Of a DNA stretch of 5,809 nt, positions 1 to 5,422 are shown piece after piece. The notes beneath the pieces were generated by a model that ran no database searches, was not told the origin of the DNA, and saw nothing but the letters and a program-made list of their open reading frames with translations. How positions within the stretch are numbered: position 1 is the stretch's first letter; each line of letters begins with the position of its first letter. The position numbers were made by a program, and so were the translations under genes. The stretch spans positions 1 through 5,809 of the forward strand of contig DPGF01000028.1 of assembly GCA_003522105.1 (NCBI GenBank). The letters are read 5' to 3'. Origin of the DNA: Oscillibacter sp. Lineage in GTDB: Bacteria; Bacillota; Clostridia; Oscillospirales; Oscillospiraceae.

Positions 1-12
1 GCTTGAGTATAC

Positions 13-31
13 GACAAATTTTCAGTTTGTC
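13..31. repeat. Short inverted repeat upstream of the SLOG promoter
   Basis: GACAAA (13-18) and TTTGTC (26-31) are perfect reverse complements separated by 7 nt. The repeat ends 13 nt before the -35 element. No T run follows, so it does not look like an intrinsic terminator for an upstream plus-strand gene. It could be a protein-binding site or chance in AT-rich DNA. Confidence 0.3.
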
Positions 32-44
32 AAGAGGGAAATGC

Positions 45-73
45 TTTACAAAGGCGAACGAATGTTCTATAAT
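45..73 (+). promoter_or_regulatory. Sigma-A-type promoter of the SLOG/GyrI-like operon
   Basis: TTTACA (45-50, five of six matches to the -35 consensus) is followed by exactly 17 nt and then a perfect TATAAT (68-73). Transcription would begin near position 80, leaving a leader of about 19 nt with a GGGAGG site before the ATG at 99. The spacer is almost filled by a LexA/DinR-type operator, so the promoter should be strong when free and blocked when the operator is bound. The element is read directly from the sequence; its activity is inferred. Confidence 0.85.
55..68. promoter_or_regulatory. Putative LexA (DinR) SOS operator
   Basis: CGAACGAATGTTCT matches 13 of 14 positions of the Bacillus subtilis DinR/LexA consensus CGAACRNRYGTTYC, and contains the symmetric GAAC-N4-GTTC core. 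It lies between the -35 and -10 elements and its last base is the first base of TATAAT, so a bound repressor would directly exclude RNA polymerase. This position is typical of SOS-regulated Firmicute promoters. Regulation by LexA is inferred from the site alone, since no lexA gene is in the window. Confidence 0.8.
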
Positions 74-84
74 GAAAAAAGAAT

Positions 85-90
85 GGGAGG
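85..90 (+). promoter_or_regulatory. Ribosome binding site that fixes the SLOG start
   Basis: GGGAGG lies 8 nt before the ATG at 99. In-frame ATGs at 72 and 93 are poorer candidates: the first overlaps the -10 box, so it would not be transcribed from this promoter, and the second is only 2 nt from the site. Confidence 0.75.
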
Positions 91-98
91 CGATGCCA

Positions 99-602
99 AT
101 GCGGGGAAAGCCCTGTTCCTGCGCGTTTACCGGCCATCGGCCGGGAAAACTGCCCTGGGGGGGAAATGAAAACGACCTTCGCTGCGTCGCGCTCAAGGCA
201 AAGCTGCGCGCGGCGGTGGAGAGTGCCATTCACGAGGGAATGGAGCATTTTATCTGTGGCATGGCCGAGGGCTGCGACCTCTACTTTGCAGAAACCGTGC
301 TCGCGCTGAAAAAGCACTACCCGCACGTCACACTCGAAGCAGCGATCCCCTGCCCTACGCAGGCGGACGGATGGAGCGAAGCGCAGCGATCGCGCTACCG
401 CGAGATTTTGCGGCGCTGTGACTATGAAACAATGGTGCAGCAGAGCTACACGCCGGGCTGCATGCAGCGGCGCAACCGCTACATGGTCGACCATGCGAGC
501 CTGCTGATCGCCGTGAACGACGGACTGCGCGGCGGCACGCGCTCGACGATCGAATACGCCTTCAGGCGCGGCGTCAGCGTGCTCGATATTCCACTGGAGT
601 GA
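99..602 (+). CDS. SLOG family protein (DUF1273, YpsA/YoqJ-like)
   Basis: This 167-aa protein belongs to the DUF1273/YpsA branch of the SLOG superfamily, Rossmann-like proteins related to DprA and to lysine-decarboxylase-like folds and thought to bind nucleotide-type ligands. Visible family signatures are TGHRP at residues 11-15, GMAEGCD at 54-60 (the glycine-rich loop), AAIPCPTQ at 81-88, the YTPGCMQRRNRYMVD stretch at 117-131, and a C-terminal DGLRGGT motif at 141-147 followed by a helix and short strand. It is full length for the small family members and has no signal peptide or membrane segment, so it is probably cytoplasmic. The biochemical function of the family is not settled. It is the first gene of a two-gene unit, 13 nt ahead of the GyrI-like gene, under a promoter with a LexA-type box. 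The family call is firm; a role in DNA damage or nucleotide sensing is inference from the operator. Confidence 0.9.
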   Translation: MRGKPCSCAFTGHRPGKLPWGGNENDLRCVALKAKLRAAVESAIHEGMEHFICGMAEGCDLYFAETVLALKKHYPHVTLEAAIPCPTQADGWSEAQRSRYREILRRCDYETMVQQSYTPGCMQRRNRYMVDHASLLIAVNDGLRGGTRSTIEYAFRRGVSVLDIPLE

Positions 603-615
603 GGAGGAAGAAGCC

Positions 616-1248
616 ATGCCCTTTGACTTCAAAAAAGAGTATAAGGAATTTTACCTGCCGAAGGCAAAACCGGAGATCGTCACTGTGCCGCGGGCGAATT
701 ATATCGCCGTGCGAGGACAGGGTGACCCAAATGAGGAGGGTGGCACGTATCAGCGCGCCATCAGCGTCCTCTATGCCGTGGCCTATACGCTCAAAATGAG
801 CAAGCGCGCGGGACACGAGATCAACGGCTTTTTCGACTATGTCGTGCCGCCGCTTGAGGGCTTTTGGCAGATGCCGGACACGGAGACGGTCGACTATGGG
901 CGAAAATCGGATTTTTGCTGGATCTCTGTCCTGCGTCTGCCGGACTTCATCACGAAAGCGGACTTCGACTGGGCGGTCGAGGCGGCGGCAAAGAAGAAAA
1001 AGCTCGACTGCTCGGTAGCGGAATTTCTGACCGTCGACGAGGGCCTCTGTGTGCAGATCATGCACATGGGTTCGTTCGACGATGAACCGGAGTCCGTTAC
1101 GAGGATGGACGCATTCCTGCGCGAAAACGGATATGAAAACGATTTGAACGACATGCGGCTGCACCACGAGATTTATCTCTCTGACCCGCGCCGTGTCGCG
1201 GCGGAAAAACGGAAGACCGTCATTCGCCACCCCATCAAAAAGGATTGA
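616..1248 (+). CDS. GyrI-like domain protein (COG4832-type)
   Basis: This 210-aa protein matches the GyrI-like small-molecule-binding family, the effector-binding fold also found in the SbmC/GyrI gyrase inhibitor and in the C-terminal half of AraC- and MerR-type regulators such as Rob and BmrR. Seen in the sequence are a short lead-in, then a strand-rich start of the fold (IVTVPRANYIAVRGQGDPN, about 21-39), a long helix at 45-62, an aromatic-rich centre (GFWQMPD, FCWISVLRLPDFI), a second half containing CVQIMHMGSFDDEPESVTRM at about 145-164, and the family-typical end RLHHEIYLSDPRRV with TVIRHPI. There is no DNA-binding domain, so it is a stand-alone ligand-binding module. AGGAGG at 602-607 begins in the stop codon of the SLOG gene, 8 nt before this ATG, so the two are almost certainly co-transcribed and perhaps translationally coupled. 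The ligand is unknown; some stand-alone GyrI-like proteins hydrolyse or bind hydrophobic toxins, and gyrase modulation remains possible. Confidence 0.88.
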   Translation: MPFDFKKEYKEFYLPKAKPEIVTVPRANYIAVRGQGDPNEEGGTYQRAISVLYAVAYTLKMSKRAGHEINGFFDYVVPPLEGFWQMPDTETVDYGRKSDFCWISVLRLPDFITKADFDWAVEAAAKKKKLDCSVAEFLTVDEGLCVQIMHMGSFDDEPESVTRMDAFLRENGYENDLNDMRLHHEIYLSDPRRVAAEKRKTVIRHPIKKD

Positions 1249-1255
1249 AAGAGAG

Positions 1256-1294
1256 AAAAGATTGTTCCCGCCAAAGCGGGAACAATCTTTTTTT
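1256..1294. terminator. Bidirectional intrinsic terminator between convergent genes
   Basis: AAAAGATTGTTCCCGC (1256-1271) and its exact reverse complement (1276-1291) form a perfect 16-bp stem with a 4-nt loop, CAAA on the plus strand. Seven T residues (1288-1294) follow on the plus strand; on the minus strand the tract reads TTTTCTCTCTTT. It lies 8 nt after the GyrI-like gene and 12 nt after the convergent transporter gene, so it should end both transcripts. Confidence 0.95.
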
Positions 1295-1305
1295 GTGCAT
1301 AAAAA

Positions 1306-2214
1306 TCAAATGTCGAACACACCCATCACGGCAATGCCGATAACAACAAACAGGATCATCAGGTAATGCTTCCACGAGAGCTTTTCCTTGAGGAAGAGCC
1401 GGCTCCACAGCACGCTTGCCGCGCAGTAGGAGCTGATGATCGGCGCGGACATCGCAAGATGCTCCGTATCGGCGATGGCATAGATGTAGGCGAACTGACC
1501 GGCCGTTTCGCAGATGGCGCCGATGTACTTCGGCGCTTCGCGCTTGGGCAGCAGGCGATCCTTCTTGATGACTACAACGTAGATAAAGCACAGAACGGCG
1601 GCAAACAGGAACGTCAGCTCGTAGGCGACGTTTGCGCTGCCCTCATTCAGCGTTTCGAGCACGCGGTTGTCGGCGAAGGTGCCGGCGGCATCGAGCAGGC
1701 AGTAGGCGACCGGCAGGGCAAGAGCCAGGAAGCTCTTGGAATACTTGCGGTTGCCCTCGGCCTGACGGGCGGCGCGCAGCTCGGGGTCCTCCGTGGCGTC
1801 CACCACGCCGAGACCGATCGCGCCCACGCAGACGAGGATGATCGCGCCGATGGCGAGCGGGGAGTAGTCCTCGCCGCCGAGGAAGAGCAACGTCATCACG
1901 GCGACGAGCGCGCCGGAGGAGTTGCAGATCGGGGAAGAAACGGACAGTTCGATGTAGCGCAGTCCAAGGTATCCGAGTGTCATCGAGCCGATGTACAGCA
2001 GCGACACGGGCAGATACGTCAGAATGATGGAAAAGCTGATCTCCGCGCCGCCGATGAAGATCTCGTAAGCGGCGTGAAGACCCATCACCGTACCGACGGC
2101 GATGACCATCTTGAGGTGGGCGAGGTGATCGTCCTCACCCTGGCAGCCGATCTTGGAAAAGAGGTCGCTGCCGCTCCAGCAGAGCAGTGCGATCAGAGAA
2201 AGCCAGAACCACAT
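1306..2214 (-). CDS. EamA/DMT family transporter
   Basis: This 302-aa integral membrane protein has the two-repeat EamA architecture of the drug/metabolite transporter superfamily. Hydrophobic segments appear at about residues 1-20, 33-52, 62-82, 88-112, 120-140, 160-180, 196-216, 228-250, 254-272 and 282-300, giving ten predicted helices. The halves are joined by a charged cytoplasmic linker at 141-160. The second half ends in the characteristic APIISSYCAASVLWSRLFLKEKLS stretch (257-280; split here as APIISSYCAASV plus LWSRLFLKEKLS). The ATG at 2212-2214 is chosen because a TAA lies five codons upstream in frame; an AAGGGAG site precedes it at an unusually long 14-nt spacing. Substrates in the superfamily range from amino acids to nucleotide sugars and drugs and cannot be read from the sequence. 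It lies downstream of the PLP enzyme on the same strand, separated by 157 bp, so read-through expression is possible. The family call is strong; no specific role is claimed. Confidence 0.9.
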   Translation of the reverse strand: MWFWLSLIALLCWSGSDLFSKIGCQGEDDHLAHLKMVIAVGTVMGLHAAYEIFIGGAEISFSIILTYLPVSLLYIGSMTLGYLGLRYIELSVSSPICNSSGALVAVMTLLFLGGEDYSPLAIGAIILVCVGAIGLGVVDATEDPELRAARQAEGNRKYSKSFLALALPVAYCLLDAAGTFADNRVLETLNEGSANVAYELTFLFAAVLCFIYVVVIKKDRLLPKREAPKYIGAICETAGQFAYIYAIADTEHLAMSAPIISSYCAASVLWSRLFLKEKLSWKHYLMILFVVIGIAVMGVFDI

Positions 2215-2235
2215 ATTGAATTGTTAAACTCCCTT

Positions 2236-2277
2236 GTACTGTTGGATTTTTTGGTCAGATGGAAAAACAAACAGTAC
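2236..2277. repeat. Inverted repeat just upstream of the transporter RBS
   Basis: Within the 157-bp gap between the PLP enzyme and the transporter, GTACTGTT (2236-2243) and AACAGTAC (2270-2277) are perfect reverse complements 26 nt apart. Inside them a TTTTTT run and an AAAAA run can also pair, so the transporter leader could fold into a long interrupted hairpin ending directly beside AAGGGAG. It could be an operator, a translational control element or a 5' stabiliser. I found no convincing -35/-10 pair and no T-run terminator elsewhere in the gap. Confidence 0.5.
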
Positions 2278-2371
2278 GCGGGGGCGGACGGCGGCGAAAA
2301 TGCCGGTTTGTCAGCGGTGTTCTACGAATGAGCATATAAAAGCGGTATCCTTTTCGAAGGGGAGATTTTCG

Positions 2372-3655
2372 TTACGGCAGGGTGATGAGTCCGGCGTCGA
2401 GCATTTTTTGCAGCGACAGCAGCACGCCAAGCTTGGCGTGGTACCAGGTGAGGCCGCCCTGATAGTAGACGGCGTAGGGTTCGCGCACGGGGCCGTCGGC
2501 GGAGAGCTCAATGGAGCTGCCCTGCACGAATGCGCCCGCCGCCATGATGACGTCGGAATCATAGCCCGGCATCGGCGCGGGCACGGGGTCAACGTAGCTG
2601 TCCACCGCGGCGGCAGCCTGAATGCCCTTGCAGAAGGCGACCATGCCCTCGGCTGAGCCAAGCTCGACGCACTGGATGATGTCGTGACGCGCCTCTTTCG
2701 ACGACGGAACGACCGTGAAGCCAAGCTTTTCATAGCACGCCGCGACAAACACAGCGCCCTTGACCGCGCCGGAGACGACGTTGGGCGCAAGGAAGAAACC
2801 CTGGTACAGCGCGGGCATGAGGCCGAGGTTTGCGCCGACCTCCTGCCCAAGTCCGGGGGCGGAAAGGCGATAGGCGCAGCGGTCGACACATTTTTGCGTG
2901 CCGCAGATATAGCCGCCGATCGGGGCAAGGCCGCCGCCGGGATTCTTGATGAGACTGCCGACGATCATATCCGCGCCGAAGTCGCTCGGCTCGTTCGCCT
3001 CGACAAATTCACCGTAGCAGTTGTCGACCATGATGACAACATCGGGGCGCAGCTTCTTGCAGAAGGCAACGGCTTCGCTGATGGCGTCGACGGAGATCGT
3101 CGGGCGCGGGCAGTAGCCCTTGGAGCGCTGAATGTGGATGAGCTTGGTCTTATCGTTCAGCGCGCGCTCGATGGCGGGAAAATCAAAGCCGCCATCGGGG
3201 AGAAGGTCGACCTGCGCGTAGGAAACGCCGTACTCCTTGAGCGAGCACGGGCTTTCGCGGATGCCGATGACCTCTTCGAGCGTGTCGTAGGGCTTGCCGG
3301 AGATGGCGAGCAGCTCATCGCCCGGCAGAAGGTTGGCGGAAAGCGCGATGGCCAGCGCGTGCGTGCCGCAGGTGATCTGCGGGCGGACGAGCGCGGCCTC
3401 GGTGTGGAAGGCGCTGGCGTACACGCGCTCTAAGTTGTCGCGGCCCTCGTCGTCGTAGCCGTAGCCGGTGGAGGCGGCAAAGTGCGTCGCGTTCACGCGG
3501 TTTTCCTGCATCGCGGCGATGACCTTCACCTGGTTGAGCTCGGCGATCTGCTCGATCTCGGCAAAGCGGGGCTTGAGCTCCTCAAGCACGGCCTCGCCGA
3601 AGGCAAGCACCTTTTCGCTCACACCGAGCGACAAATACATTTCATCTCTGTTCAT
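2372..3655 (-). CDS. Methionine gamma-lyase family PLP enzyme (COG4100, YnbB-like)
   Basis: This 427-aa protein is a fold-type I pyridoxal-phosphate enzyme of the COG4100 family, annotated variously as methionine gamma-lyase family, cystathionine beta-lyase-related or aluminium resistance protein. The PLP-binding region is plain: TCGTHALAIAL at 95-105 for the cofactor phosphate and ring, VDNCYGEFVE at 210-219 with Asp211 expected to contact the pyridine nitrogen, and GSLIKNPGGG at 233-242 with Lys237 as the likely Schiff-base lysine. The C-terminal half carries the family stretches YQGFFLAP, VDSYVDPVP, GSSIELSADGP and YYQGGLTW, complete to the last residue. Length is normal. The true substrate is not established for the family. 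The ATG at 3653-3655 is chosen over more upstream in-frame starts because GGAGGAGG sits 4 nt before it, the family normally begins near here, and it overlaps the preceding gene's stop as ATGA. Translation is therefore probably coupled to that gene. The product should be cytosolic. Confidence 0.93.
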   Translation of the reverse strand: MNRDEMYLSLGVSEKVLAFGEAVLEELKPRFAEIEQIAELNQVKVIAAMQENRVNATHFAASTGYGYDDEGRDNLERVYASAFHTEAALVRPQITCGTHALAIALSANLLPGDELLAISGKPYDTLEEVIGIRESPCSLKEYGVSYAQVDLLPDGGFDFPAIERALNDKTKLIHIQRSKGYCPRPTISVDAISEAVAFCKKLRPDVVIMVDNCYGEFVEANEPSDFGADMIVGSLIKNPGGGLAPIGGYICGTQKCVDRCAYRLSAPGLGQEVGANLGLMPALYQGFFLAPNVVSGAVKGAVFVAACYEKLGFTVVPSSKEARHDIIQCVELGSAEGMVAFCKGIQAAAAVDSYVDPVPAPMPGYDSDVIMAAGAFVQGSSIELSADGPVREPYAVYYQGGLTWYHAKLGVLLSLQKMLDAGLITLP

Positions 3656-4185
3656 TTCTCCTCCTCCGGCGTGTCGGGAAATGCAACGCCGTTGCATCGT
3701 AAAATAAACCGCAGCGGATAGTCGCGGTCGAGATAGTTGCGGCTGTACCATTCGTAGGTTGCGGCGGGAACTTGGCGCAGCTCGGGCGCTTCCGTGCGGA
3801 AAAGCTCGAAGGTCTGTCGGTCGCCGGAGAGCAGCGCGCCCAAAAGTTCGCCCTGCTGCTCTTCATAGAGCCGAGTGAAGCAGGCGTCCATGATGAGGGC
3901 ACAGGCACGTTCGTCGGTGGAACCGTAGTCCTCGCGATGGGAGAGCCAGTAGAGGAACTCACGCGGGTCGAGATCGAGGTGTGTTGTGACCTGCGAAAGC
4001 TTATAGAACGCAGTTCTGTCCTGTCGCTTCAAAACGTCGATAAGGTAGGCGACAAGCTGCTCGTCCAGCGCGATGCAGTCGCAGAAAACCTCAAAAGCGT
4101 GCTTGCCTGCGTCGGGGTCGGGCGCGGGCGATTCGCCCTCGCTCGGCTCGAGCAGATTATACGCCTCATGTTCCAAAAGCTCCAT
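3652..4185 (-). CDS. Unrecognised 177-aa acidic protein
   Basis: I do not recognise this family. The protein is soluble-looking, rich in Asp and Glu, with no signal peptide or membrane segment. A low-complexity acidic/proline stretch at about 13-27 is followed by probable helices (29-58, 92-112, 114-131) and a C-terminal part rich in aromatics and Arg (TYEWYSRNYLDRDYPLRF, 143-160) before RCNGVAFPD. The ATG at 4183-4185 is preferred to a GTG three codons earlier because AAGGTGAGG lies immediately upstream at suitable spacing and includes that GTG. The stop codon overlaps the start of the PLP enzyme by 4 nt (ATGA), and its own promoter lies just upstream, so it leads a two-gene operon. That it is real rests on this coupling, the ribosome binding site and codon use like its neighbours. 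A function tied to the PLP enzyme is inference only. Confidence 0.82.
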   Translation of the reverse strand: MELLEHEAYNLLEPSEGESPAPDPDAGKHAFEVFCDCIALDEQLVAYLIDVLKRQDRTAFYKLSQVTTHLDLDPREFLYWLSHREDYGSTDERACALIMDACFTRLYEEQQGELLGALLSGDRQTFELFRTEAPELRQVPAATYEWYSRNYLDRDYPLRFILRCNGVAFPDTPEEEK

Positions 4186-4215
4186 TTTCCTCACCTTCAG
4201 TCCATAATCTTTAAC

Positions 4216-4244
4216 AAAATATCACAGAGTGACGGAAAAATCAA
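4216..4244 (-). promoter_or_regulatory. Promoter of the 177-aa protein/PLP enzyme operon
   Basis: On the minus strand TTGATT (-35, plus coordinates 4239-4244) is followed by 17 nt and TATTTT (-10, 4216-4221). The spacer ends in TGA, giving an extended -10 TGn motif. The predicted start near 4209 leaves about 24 nt of leader with AAGGTGAGG before the ATG at 4185. Each hexamer matches consensus in four of six positions, so strength may be modest. Confidence 0.65.
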
Positions 4245-4245
4245 C

Positions 4246-4286
4246 AAAAAACAGGGGGAAAGCCGCTAAATCCGACTTTCCTCCTG
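4246..4286 (-). terminator. Intrinsic terminator of the glycosyltransferase gene
   Basis: On the minus strand CAGGAGGAAAG (4286-4276) pairs with CTTTCCCCCTG (4262-4252) with one mismatch. Three further pairs, one of them G-U, extend the stem inward to a 7-nt GATTTAG loop, and TTTTTT (4251-4246) follows. The hairpin includes the last codons and the TAG stop of the glycosyltransferase. The next promoter's -35 starts only two bases after the T run. Confidence 0.82.
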
Positions 4287-5372
4287 CAATTTCACCCGCA
4301 GCAGCGCGCAGTTTTTCTGCAACCGCCTATCCTGCGGCGCGAGGGACAGTGCCTTTTCCGCGCAGCTGAGTGCTTGCTGTGCCTGCCCGATATGATCGTG
4401 TGCGAGCGAGAGCAGGTCGTAAGGGTAGCTTCCCCAGGCGAAGGGTTCGCAGATGTAGGTGCGCGGCCGCTCCGTGATCGTGAGCGCGCGGTTTACCATA
4501 AAAATAACGCCGTACCAGTTCTGCTGCGCGTAGAGCAGGTCTGCGAATTCAAGGTACGGCTCGCGCAGATATGGTGCTTCGGCAACGGCACGATGCAGCC
4601 AGAGCGCGGCTTCCTCACCGCGCCCCAACTGCCGCAGGCAGCGCGCGATGTAGCGCATCGAGGCGCAGCGCTCGTCACGCCAGAGGGCACGCGGCATCGC
4701 AAGGTGCTCTTTCAGCACGGCGACGGCGCGCTCCCATTCGCCGCGAAACATATATTCCCGCCCAAGGTAGTGGCGGTTGCGGTCGTTGTCCGGCTCTTCG
4801 CGCACCGCAAGCTCCAGAAGCGGCAGATACTGCCCGCGCGATTTGCTGGGGTCGGGATGGTGGTCGAGTTGCACACCCTCAGCGTCAACAAACTGCTCTG
4901 TACCCTCGCCGGTGTATTCCAGCACCTCATGCACCGCGCCCTTCCAGCGGTAGCAGTCGTTTTTGTGAATCTTATCCGCCCAAAAGACGCAGCCCTCGCG
5001 CCCATCGGGGAGGAAGCTCCATGTGTAGCGGTAACGAGCGCGCGTTGTGCCCGGCCGCCACGCTTCCTCCAGCTTTTTGCGCCAGCCGGGGCGGAACTGC
5101 TCGTCAAGGTCAATGCAGCAGCAGAGGTCGGCGGTCTTTGGGATGAGCGTCAGCGATTCGTTGCGCGCTGTATCAAAGCGCCACGGCGCGATGATCTTCT
5201 GCGAAACATGCGCGCCGCGGGCGCGCAGCTTTTTGACCGTATCGTCCGTCGAGCCAGTGTCGAGCACACAGACGTCGTCCGCTTCGGACGCGGAGTCCAT
5301 GAAACGCTCGACGAATTGCGACTCATTTTTGCAGATGGCGTAAACACAGATTCGGTAGGAAATGGGGATCAC
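4266..5372 (-). CDS. Family 2 glycosyltransferase with TPR-like C-terminal half
   Basis: This protein, 368 aa from the GTG at 5370-5372, has an N-terminal GT2 (GT-A fold) domain: RICVYAICKNESQF at 7-20, the nucleotide-binding VLDTGSTDDT at 36-45, and IDLDEQF at 87-93, whose D88-L-D90 is the likely metal-binding DXD. From about 185 it becomes helical with TPR-like pairs (about 196-225, 237-265, 312-347). This is the arrangement seen in SunS-like and similar peptide- or protein-modifying glycosyltransferases, where the repeats help hold the acceptor. No membrane segment is visible, so it acts in the cytoplasm. It lies 50 bp downstream of a collagen-like gene on the same strand, and a collagen-like glycoprotein is a natural acceptor; that partnership is inference. 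The start is uncertain: the GTG sits inside a near-perfect anti-16S match, and the ribosome may instead use the ATT at codon 4 (see the site below). It ends in an intrinsic terminator that overlaps its stop. Confidence 0.88.
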   Translation of the reverse strand: MIPISYRICVYAICKNESQFVERFMDSASEADDVCVLDTGSTDDTVKKLRARGAHVSQKIIAPWRFDTARNESLTLIPKTADLCCCIDLDEQFRPGWRKKLEEAWRPGTTRARYRYTWSFLPDGREGCVFWADKIHKNDCYRWKGAVHEVLEYTGEGTEQFVDAEGVQLDHHPDPSKSRGQYLPLLELAVREEPDNDRNRHYLGREYMFRGEWERAVAVLKEHLAMPRALWRDERCASMRYIARCLRQLGRGEEAALWLHRAVAEAPYLREPYLEFADLLYAQQNWYGVIFMVNRALTITERPRTYICEPFAWGSYPYDLLSLAHDHIGQAQQALSCAEKALSLAPQDRRLQKNCALLRVKLQEESRI

Positions 5373-5379
5373 CTTCTTA
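5361..5379 (-). promoter_or_regulatory. Strong Shine-Dalgarno with ambiguous start (GTG or ATT)
   Basis: On the minus strand TAAGAAGGTGATC (5379-5367) matches 12 of 13 bases of the full anti-16S sequence TAAGGAGGTGATC. Its core AAGG is 8 nt before ATT (5363-5361), codon 4 of the longer frame, while the only standard start codon, GTG (5372-5370), shares a base with the core. An in-frame TAA lies a few codons further upstream and no ATG or TTG is close. Either the GTG is used with a weak upstream site, or an ATT start is used. Confidence 0.6.
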
Positions 5380-5391
5380 TTTTATATGTAT

Positions 5392-5417
5392 GGCGGCGCG
5401 GCGTGCGCCGCACCGCC
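5392..5417 (-). other. GC-rich hairpin between collagen-like and glycosyltransferase genes
   Basis: GCC-rich arms of 11 bases (5407-5417 and 5392-5402) around a 4-nt loop pair fully on the minus-strand transcript, including one G-U; on the plus strand the same position is a C-A mismatch. What follows on the minus strand is ATACATATAAAAT rather than a T run, so it is not a canonical terminator. It may be a weak or factor-assisted terminator, a processing or stability element setting the ratio of the two products, or both. Confidence 0.6.
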
Positions 5418-5422
5418 TTTGC

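Noticed and set aside
72..98. Upstream in-frame ATG at 72 (and ATG at 93) as starts of the SLOG protein
   Set aside because: The ATG at 72 lies inside the -10 element and would not be on the mRNA; the ATG at 93 is only 2 nt from GGGAGG. The ATG at 99 has ideal spacing and begins just before the conserved TGHRP motif.
1366..2331. Long plus-strand open frame of 321 codons opposite the transporter
   Set aside because: It is antisense to a clear EamA transporter, its translation is low-complexity Ala/Gly/Asp/Arg, and no promoter or family signature supports it. It is a by-product of GC-rich codon use.
2341..2371. Weak hairpin after the PLP enzyme stop as a terminator
   Set aside because: The possible stem relies on several G-U pairs around CCTTTTCGAAGG and is not followed by a T run on the minus strand.
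3656..3751. Longer N-terminus (32 extra residues) for the PLP enzyme
   Set aside because: The extra stretch is the out-of-frame end of the preceding gene, has no family similarity that I can see, and a strong GGAGGAGG site marks the ATG at 3655.
4006..4016. Second LexA-like site GAAC-N3-GTTC
   Set aside because: The half-sites are 3 nt apart instead of 4 and the site is deep inside the coding region of the 177-aa protein, far from any promoter.
5381..5386. TATAAA on the minus strand as a -10 element for the glycosyltransferase
   Set aside because: The -35 position falls in the GC-rich hairpin with no matching hexamer, and the predicted start would cut away most of the strong Shine-Dalgarno sequence.
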